DNA of 45,425 nucleotides from an uncultured Alphaproteobacteria bacterium (lineage in GTDB: Bacteria > Pseudomonadota > Alphaproteobacteria > Caulobacterales > Aquidulcibacteraceae). Position 1 is the stretch's first letter; every line of letters begins with the position of its first letter. The DNA lies in NCBI GenBank assembly GCA_902826035.1, contig CADEDG010000010.1, forward strand, positions 1 through 45,425, given 5' to 3'. Below are positions 40,144-45,425 of the stretch, in pieces. A program made the translations under genes and the position numbers. A model generated the notes under the pieces. That model made no database searches. It saw nothing but the letters and a program-made list of their open reading frames with translations, and had not been told where the DNA came from.

Positions 40144-40272
40144 ATGACCAATCAGCCCAACATGGCGCCCGTCGCGCCAGCCGTCGATATCGCGCCGAAA
40201 TCCGACGAGAAGGCCACGGAAACTACAGCGCCTGTGCAACCGGCGACGCCTGTCGAAACCAAGAAGAGTTGA
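40144..40272 (+). CDS. 42-residue Pro/Ala-rich small protein
   Basis: The peptide reads MTNQPNMAPVAPAVDIAPKS onward and ends PVQPATPVETKKS. It is disordered-looking, rich in Pro, Ala, Thr and Lys, with no signal or membrane segment. It is bracketed by an operator-like inverted repeat upstream and a terminator directly downstream, so it is a discrete transcription unit. An RNA with incidental coding capacity is the alternative. No homologue is recognised. Confidence 0.45.
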   Translation: MTNQPNMAPVAPAVDIAPKSDEKATETTAPVQPATPVETKKS

Positions 40273-40279
40273 TGCAGAG

Positions 40280-40315
40280 CCGCCGGCCGAGAGATCTCGG
40301 CTGGCGGTTTGTTGT
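40280..40315 (+). terminator. rho-independent terminator behind the 42-residue ORF
   Basis: A 12-bp stem with one G:U pair (CCGCCGGCCGAG, 40280-40291; CTCGGCTGGCGG, 40296-40307) and loop AGAT, followed by TTTGTTGT. It starts 8 bases after the stop codon. Confidence 0.75.
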
Positions 40316-40327
40316 ACGGGGGTGACG

Positions 40328-40537
40328 ATGCGATTCATGGTGAATTCAGCTCCGGGCGCGGGCTTTCGGTCGGAGCCGAGCGCAACCTTCGCCGACGCCA
40401 AGGCCGCGCTTAGCCACGCGGTCGAGCTGGGTGCGCGCGGAATGCGCCTGATCAAGATCAGAGACATTCAGACCGGCAAGATATTCGACGAGAAGGGCCT
40501 GCGTCAGAGCCTCTCGCGCCCCGAGGGGGCGACGTGA
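40328..40537 (+). CDS. small protein of unknown function, 69 residues
   Basis: It reads MRFMVNSAPGAGFRSEPSAT, then FADAKAALSHAVELGARGMR and LIKIRDIQTGKIFDEKGL. The middle helix followed by a beta hairpin (MRLIKIRDIQTGKIFDEKG) suggests a small alpha/beta fold, as in short DUF proteins handling modified residues, but no family is named. GGGGGT lies 7-12 bases before the ATG. Its stop overlaps the next ORF start (TGATG), so the two are a translational pair. Confidence 0.65.
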   Translation: MRFMVNSAPGAGFRSEPSATFADAKAALSHAVELGARGMRLIKIRDIQTGKIFDEKGLRQSLSRPEGAT

Positions 40538-40716
40538 TGGCGGTGACCGAAGATGAATGCGATGCGCTCTCGCCTGCTGATTTTACAGCCGCAGGAGTAA
40601 TTGCGCCCGATTGGAACGGGGAACCTCTTCCGTCTCTGGAAACGTGGCGTGCCTGGAGATTGGCTGAGCAGCGCGCGATGGCTCATAAGCGCGCCAACGC
40701 AAAGTCGTCGGCCTAA
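40537..40716 (+). CDS. small protein of unknown function, 59 residues
   Basis: It reads MAVTEDECDALSPADFTAAG, then VIAPDWNGEPLPSLETWRAW and RLAEQRAMAHKRANAKSSA. It is soluble, with Trp at several spaced positions and a basic helical tail. The ATG shares bases with the preceding stop (a GTG at 40534 is the alternative). Its 3' end overlaps the recJ stop by 4 bases, tail to tail. No family is recognised. Confidence 0.6.
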   Translation: MAVTEDECDALSPADFTAAGVIAPDWNGEPLPSLETWRAWRLAEQRAMAHKRANAKSSA

Positions 40717-42515
40717 CCTGCAGCCGCTAAATCCACGATCTCCGCCTCGGCGCGGACATTGCCGTTCCATTCGTTTTTCTTCACCCGCACCGCGGCGTGG
40801 TAGATCCCATCGCGTTTCATCAGCGCTTCGCCGAGCGGGCTTTTCATGGCGCGAAAGGCGATGCCGCCGATGCGCGCGCCGCGGGAATCTTCCAGGGTGA
40901 AGCGGACATGCTCTTCCTTCACCAGTTTGGCGAAGGAGACGCGCACGTCAGGCAGCGCGAAGATGGGTTCCGGGTGACCCTGGCCGTAGGGGCCGATGCG
41001 GTCGAGCGCGTCGATCAGCGACAGATCGAGCGCGCCGATGGCGGCGGCGGAATCGATCGAAAGCGCGCGCGCTTCCCCGGCCGCGGCGGCCATCTCGCCG
41101 GCCAGGCGCTCGGAGAGGAAGTCTTTCAGCGCCTCGACGCGCTCCCATTCGACGGTCAGTCCCGCAGCAGCCGCGTGCCCGCCGCCATTGATGAGCAGGC
41201 CGGCTTCCTTGGCCGCCGCAACTGCTGCGCCGAGGTTTACCCCAGGTGTCGAGCGTCCAGAGCCTTTCGCCGGTTCGTGTTCGCTGACGCCGCCCAGCAC
41301 GATGGTCGGCTTCATTAATCGGTCCTTGAGCCGTCCGGCGGCGATGCCGATCACGCCCGGATGCCAGCGGTGCGAGCCGACAATCACAACCGAACGCGTC
41401 TCCGCTTCTGCAATCGCGGCGGTTTCGGCTTCCGCGAGCATCTCCGCTTCGCGCTGGCGGCGTTCGGCGTTGAGCGCTTCAAGCGCGGCGGCGAGTTCGG
41501 CCGCTTCGTCGGGGTCCTCGGTCGATAACAACCGTGTGGCCAACGACGCGTCGCCAACGCGCCCGCCGGCATTGATGCGAGGGCCGAGCACGAAGCCAAA
41601 ATCGTAGACGCTGGCGACGCCTTTGCGCCCGGCGCTGTCGCCAAGCGCCGCGAGACCGATATTCTTGCCGTTGCGCAGAACCTTTAGGCCTTGCGCGACG
41701 ATCGCGCGATTGAAGCCAGTCAGCGGCGCTACATCGCACACCGTGCCGATGGCCGCGAGATCGAGCATCTGCATCAGATCAGGCAAATGGTTCGAGCCGA
41801 TCGAGCCGCGCCGGCGCGCTTCGCGATTGATCGCCGCCATCGCCACCAGCACCACGCCCGCAGCAGTGAGGTCGCCCTGGCCTGACCGGCAATCGAGCCG
41901 GTTCGGATTGACCACCGCGCGCGCCTTCGGCGGCGGCCCCGCCATCAAATGATGGTCAAGCACAATAACGTCGAGCCCGAGATCGGCGGCGGCGTTCAGC
42001 GGCCCCTCGGCGGCGGCGCCGCAATCGACCGTGATCACAAGTTCGACGCCTTGGAATTTCAAGCGCTCGAACGCCAGCGCAGAAGGGCCGTAGCCCTCCT
42101 TCATCCGGTCGGGCACATAGATTTGCAAGCTGCGCCCGCGAGCGCGGAAATAGCGCACCAATTGCGCCGCCGAAGAACCGCCATCGACATCATAATCGGC
42201 CAGCACTGCGCATGATCGCCCGGCGACGATGGCGTCCTCGATCACACGCGCGGCCTCGTCCATGTCGGCGAAACTCGAGGGGTCAGGGAACAAGGCCTTC
42301 AAAGTCGGATCAAGGAAATTCGCCGCCTGCTCTAGTGTGACCCCGCGCGACGCCAGCAGGCGCGCGGCGATCTCGGGCAGGTGGAATTGCCGGCGCAACG
42401 CCTCGATCAGGCCAAGCTCGGCGCCACGCTCGCGCCAGCGCCGTCCGGTGAGCGAGCGCTCGACGCCGAGAAAGGCGCTGTTCGTGGTCGGGAGTTTGGC
42501 CGCTGCTTGCCCCAT
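40713..42515 (-). CDS. recJ: single-stranded-DNA-specific exonuclease RecJ
   Basis: RecJ is a 5'-3' exonuclease in recombination and mismatch/base-excision repair. It has 600 residues, the usual length. DHH-superfamily motifs are ADYDVDGGSSAAQLVRYF (about 105-122), LVITVDCGAAAEGP, VIVLDHHLMAG and the C-terminal DHHA1 glycine motif LLINGGGHAAAAGLTVE (about 440-456). The N-terminal GRRWRERG is characteristic. The OB-like domain with GHPEPIFALPDVRVSF is near the end. The ATG is at 42515. Confidence 0.96.
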   Translation of the reverse strand: MGQAAAKLPTTNSAFLGVERSLTGRRWRERGAELGLIEALRRQFHLPEIAARLLASRGVTLEQAANFLDPTLKALFPDPSSFADMDEAARVIEDAIVAGRSCAVLADYDVDGGSSAAQLVRYFRARGRSLQIYVPDRMKEGYGPSALAFERLKFQGVELVITVDCGAAAEGPLNAAADLGLDVIVLDHHLMAGPPPKARAVVNPNRLDCRSGQGDLTAAGVVLVAMAAINREARRRGSIGSNHLPDLMQMLDLAAIGTVCDVAPLTGFNRAIVAQGLKVLRNGKNIGLAALGDSAGRKGVASVYDFGFVLGPRINAGGRVGDASLATRLLSTEDPDEAAELAAALEALNAERRQREAEMLAEAETAAIAEAETRSVVIVGSHRWHPGVIGIAAGRLKDRLMKPTIVLGGVSEHEPAKGSGRSTPGVNLGAAVAAAKEAGLLINGGGHAAAAGLTVEWERVEALKDFLSERLAGEMAAAAGEARALSIDSAAAIGALDLSLIDALDRIGPYGQGHPEPIFALPDVRVSFAKLVKEEHVRFTLEDSRGARIGGIAFRAMKSPLGEALMKRDGIYHAAVRVKKNEWNGNVRAEAEIVDLAAAG

Positions 42516-42551
42516 GCGCCTACCGATACGCCGATTCTACTGGCTAGGGCC

Positions 42552-43328
42552 TCAATACACGCTGTAGCCGCCATCGATGCGGATGGTGTCGCCATTGTGA
42601 AACGAACTGGCGTCGCTGGCGAGGTAGACCGCGATCCCAGCAAATTCCTCAGTCTTGCCCCAGCGCCGTTGCGGCACGCGCGAGAGCACCTGTTCGGTGA
42701 ATTTCGGATTGCTGTGCAACGCTCCGGTCATGTCGGACTCGACCCAGCCAGGCTCAATTGCATTGGCGCGAACGCCGTAGCGCGCGAACTCAACCGCGAT
42801 GCCGTGCACGAAGCCCAGCACAGCCGATTTCGAAGCGGCGTAATCCTGATTGCGCGGGGAACCTTGGTCAGAAACCATGCTCGACACCGCCACGATCGAT
42901 CCACCCGGATCGCCCGCTTCGGCGCGCGCGCGCATGTGGCGGCACGCCTCGCGCATGGTCCAGAGCATGCCATCGACATTGATCGCCATAAGCCGGCGAT
43001 AATCCGCTCCGCCAATGTCGAGGAACGATTTCCAACGATTGGCGATTCCCGCGTTGGCGAAGCACGCATCGATGCGGCCGAACTCGGCGATGGCGGCCTG
43101 CATCGCTGCAACCGCCGTCGCTTCGTCCGCAACATCTACGTTGCGCGCGTTGACCTTGGTTCCGTGCTTGGAAAGGCGCTCGAGCGCGTGTGCATTTTTT
43201 TCGGCGTTGGTGCCCCAGATTTCAACAGCGGCCCCGGCGCTGGCGAGGCCTTCGGCCATGCCAAGCCCAATGCCGCCATTGCCCCCTGTGACCAGCGCCA
43301 CGCGCCCGGTCAGATCGAACATGCCCAT
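42552..43328 (-). CDS. short-chain dehydrogenase/reductase
   Basis: The classical SDR has 258 residues. The cofactor motif is TGGNGGIGLGMA (about 15-26), then DVADEATAV, ANAGIANRW and the catalytic Ser in VAVSSMVSDQG. The Tyr/Lys pair follows in NQDYAASKSAVLGF, and the C-terminal HNGDTIRIDGGYSVY is typical. ARNVDV suggests NADH or NADPH use is undetermined. A second ATG at 43322 is equally possible as start. It lies 6 bases after the lipoprotein stop, so they share an mRNA. Substrate unknown; 3-oxoacyl-ACP reductase-like or sugar dehydrogenase are options. Confidence 0.9.
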   Translation of the reverse strand: MGMFDLTGRVALVTGGNGGIGLGMAEGLASAGAAVEIWGTNAEKNAHALERLSKHGTKVNARNVDVADEATAVAAMQAAIAEFGRIDACFANAGIANRWKSFLDIGGADYRRLMAINVDGMLWTMREACRHMRARAEAGDPGGSIVAVSSMVSDQGSPRNQDYAASKSAVLGFVHGIAVEFARYGVRANAIEPGWVESDMTGALHSNPKFTEQVLSRVPQRRWGKTEEFAGIAVYLASDASSFHNGDTIRIDGGYSVY

Positions 43329-43334
43329 CGTGTT

Positions 43335-43661
43335 TTAGTTCGGCTCGTGCGACTGGCGCGCGGCTTCGAGATCGGTGCGCGCTTGCTCCACGAAAACCGC
43401 AGGGTCCTCAGGCGGGGTATACTGTCCGCGTGGATTGGATCGCAAAGCATTCGCCGCAGCCGCCAGCTCACGTTCAGCCTCTGACCAATGCGCGGTATCG
43501 GTATTGGCGATGGTGGTGCGCGGCACTTCACGCAAATTGGGGTAGCCGCGGGGGTCTTCTTCGGACCTTTCCGCCATCCAGGCGGGCTGCTGGCCGGCAT
43601 TGGTCTGGCTGCACGCCCCGAGCGCCACAAGCAACAGAAGGGCTGATCGGAACTGGATCAT
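43335..43661 (-). CDS. small predicted lipoprotein
   Basis: The protein has 108 residues. A lipoprotein signal (MIQFRSALLLLVALGAC, lipobox Cys17) is followed by a hydrophilic mature part: RSEEDPRGYPNLREVPRTTI, then HWSEAERELAAAANALRSNP and an acidic/helical tail. GGAGA precedes the ATG. No family is recognised. It is divergent from phaC, with 106 bases between, and upstream of the SDR gene in the same operon. Confidence 0.7.
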   Translation of the reverse strand: MIQFRSALLLLVALGACSQTNAGQQPAWMAERSEEDPRGYPNLREVPRTTIANTDTAHWSEAERELAAAANALRSNPRGQYTPPEDPAVFVEQARTDLEAARQSHEPN

Positions 43662-43767
43662 TCTGCTTTCTCCGGGACGGAAACCGACTTTTCATCGGCT
43701 CTATATCAAAGCAAGGCTTTGCGCCACCACCGTAGGCGGCCTTACAATCCCGCAACAGGAGCGCCCG

Positions 43768-45425
43768 ATGACGACCGATAGCGGTGAATCCCCGCCGCCT
43801 AAAAGGCGCAAACGTAAGGCGAAGGCGGCCGCTCCCGCGCCAAAACCCGCGCCAGTCAAAGCCGAGCCCGCCAAGGCCGCTCCAGCCCAGCCGGCGCCGC
43901 TGGGCGAAATCATGCTCGAGCAGACCGCCGAGAGCCTCGCTACGCTCTCGGGGAACCTCACCCAGGCGATGGCCCGGGCCAACCAGGTGTTTTCCACAGC
44001 TTTTCTGGAGCAGGGCAAGGATCCCGGCGCTTGGGCGCCTGACCCGCTGGGGGTCCAGAACGCTCTCAACGACGTGTGGGTCCACCTGGCTCAGCAGCCC
44101 GAAACCCTGCGCGACGCCCATGCCCATTTGTGGCGCCGCTACGCTGACATCTGGCAGCGCCATGCCGCCTACATGATGACCGGTCAGGCCCAAGAAGAAG
44201 GGCCGGCGCGCGACAAGCGTTTTCGCGATCCGGAATGGCGCTCGAACCCGGCGTTCTCGATGTTGCGCGAATCCTATCTCGCCAACGCCGACTTCATCAC
44301 CGATCTGATCGAAAAAACCCAAGGAATCGATGAAGCCACCAAACGCAAGGCGCAATTTTTCATCAAGCAGGCGGTGGACGCCGCCTCGCCCTCCAATTTT
44401 TTGATGACCAATCCCGCGGCGCTGCGTGAATTGTTGCGCACGGGCGGCGAGAGCTTGGTCAAGGGCGTGGAAAATCTCGCGGGCGATCTGAAGCGTGGGC
44501 ACGGCGCACTGGCCATCTCGCAAACCGATCTCGACGCCTACAAGGTCGGCGAGAATGTAGCCACCACGCCGGGCAAAGTCGTGTTCCGCAATCGCGTTTT
44601 TGAACTCATCCAATATACGCCAACGACGGAGACCGTCCACGAAGTCCCACTGCTGATCTTCCCGCCCTGGATCAACAAATTTTACATCCTCGATCTGCAG
44701 CCCAAGAACTCGATGATCAAATGGTTAGTGCATCAGGGCCACACCGTGCTTCTGGTGTCGTGGGTCAATCCCGACGAGGATATGGCCGATACCGGCTTTG
44801 AGGATTACATGCGCGAGGGCGTCTACGCGGCCGTGCAGGCCGCACAAGATGCGACAGGCGCCGAGACTGTCAATACGGTCGGCTATTGCGTCGGCGGCAC
44901 GCTGCTGGCGGCGACGCTCGCGCACATGGCCAGACGGGGCGATTCCCGCATCCAGAGCGCCACATTCTTCGCGAGCCAGGCCGACTTCAAATGCGCGGGC
45001 GACCTACTTGTGTTCACGGATGAGGCCAGCATCAAATTCCTTGAAGCGAAAATGGACGAACATGGCGGCGTGCTCGATGCGCAGACCATGGCCGATACGT
45101 TCAACGCGCTGCGCTCCAACGATCTGATCTGGAATTATGTGGTCGACAATTACTACATCGGTAAAGCCCCGCCGCAATTCGATCTGCTCTACTGGAACGC
45201 CGATCAGACCCGAATGCCGAAGGCGCTGCACCTTTATTACCTGCGCCGCTTCTATCGCGACAATGCGTTGAGCGAGGGCAAACTCACGCTCGACGGCGTG
45301 AATCTGTCACTCAAGGACGTGAGCATCCCGATCTTCATGCAGAGTTCAAAGGAAGACCACATCGCGCCAGCGGCCTCGGTGTTCCGCAGCGCGCTTGCCT
45401 TTGGCGGGGCAGTGGAATTCGTCGT
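43768..45425 (+). CDS. phaC: class I poly(3-hydroxyalkanoate) synthase, 3'-truncated by the window
   Basis: PhaC polymerises (R)-3-hydroxyacyl-CoA to PHA storage granules. The ATG at 43768 follows ACAGGAGCG; 552 codons are present and the frame is open at the right edge, with about 50-70 residues expected to be missing. A basic, Pro/Ala/Lys-rich N-terminal tail (about 9-40) precedes the PhaC N-terminal domain (DPEWRSNPAFSMLRESYL). The catalytic Cys374 is in the lipase-like box GYCVGG and Asp530 is in SSKEDHIAP; LLYWNADQTRMP and FPPWINKFYILDLQP are family signatures. The final catalytic His lies beyond the window. Confidence 0.96.
   Translation, partial: MTTDSGESPPPKRRKRKAKAAAPAPKPAPVKAEPAKAAPAQPAPLGEIMLEQTAESLATLSGNLTQAMARANQVFSTAFLEQGKDPGAWAPDPLGVQNALNDVWVHLAQQPETLRDAHAHLWRRYADIWQRHAAYMMTGQAQEEGPARDKRFRDPEWRSNPAFSMLRESYLANADFITDLIEKTQGIDEATKRKAQFFIKQAVDAASPSNFLMTNPAALRELLRTGGESLVKGVENLAGDLKRGHGALAISQTDLDAYKVGENVATTPGKVVFRNRVFELIQYTPTTETVHEVPLLIFPPWINKFYILDLQPKNSMIKWLVHQGHTVLLVSWVNPDEDMADTGFEDYMREGVYAAVQAAQDATGAETVNTVGYCVGGTLLAATLAHMARRGDSRIQSATFFASQADFKCAGDLLVFTDEASIKFLEAKMDEHGGVLDAQTMADTFNALRSNDLIWNYVVDNYYIGKAPPQFDLLYWNADQTRMPKALHLYYLRRFYRDNALSEGKLTLDGVNLSLKDVSIPIFMQSSKEDHIAPAASVFRSALAFGGAVEFV

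Overview
The window is a GC-rich (about 65% by eye) alphaproteobacterial chromosome segment. It most resembles Caulobacterales, in the Hyphomonadaceae or a relative. The evidence is gene content and order: a C4-pathway hemA (5-aminolevulinate synthase) with a small DUF6898-type gene behind it; glyA-nrdR-ribD-ribE-ribBA-ribH-nusB-thiL; bamE / ubiquinol-cytochrome c chaperone / plsX-fabH-ihfA; a K+-independent H+-pyrophosphatase; a class I PHA synthase; and a tRNA-His with the G1:U72, A73 acceptor end that is special to alphaproteobacteria. The genus cannot be fixed from sequence reading alone.

Layout. 1-3473: a possible partial ORF at the edge, an orphan motB-like gene, a beta-hydroxyacid dehydrogenase, a degenerate (pseudo-)receiver protein and two small membrane ORFs overlapping behind hemB. 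3470-6041: hemB and hemA, diverging, plus the small hemA-linked gene. 6219-12718: glyA, nrdR and the riboflavin block, then nusB and thiL. Here RibD is only the reductase half, the RibA half of RibBA has lost its zinc cysteines, and long palindromic elements sit at three gene junctions. 12867-15946: four envelope proteins of unknown function. 16109-18292: hppA and its terminator. 18317-22246: a small secreted protein, bamE, the cytochrome bc1 chaperone, plsX, fabH and ihfA. 22560-26815: a TonB-dependent receptor translationally coupled to a TPR-sulfotransferase. 26943-28944: tRNA-His, a membrane protein, an M48 peptidase and tRNA-Phe. 28930-30873: a 1.9-kb island bounded by an 18-bp direct copy of the tRNA-Phe 3' end, carrying three unrecognised genes and no integrase. 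30903-39244: AsmA, a CobW-type GTPase, a WD40 protein, an extended SDR and valS. 39245-40716: a repeat-rich stretch with unexplained sequence and three very small genes. 40713-45425: recJ, an SDR, a small lipoprotein and a phaC that runs off the right end.

Most of the window is ordinary housekeeping sequence: tetrapyrrole, folate-C1, riboflavin, thiamine and phospholipid/fatty-acid biosynthesis, translation, repair, and energy and carbon storage. The accessory signals are the tRNA-Phe mini-island, the small-gene stretch before recJ, the receptor/sulfotransferase pair and four families of dispersed palindromic repeats. No complete new system can be demonstrated. The mini-island cargo is the best candidate for undescribed biology.
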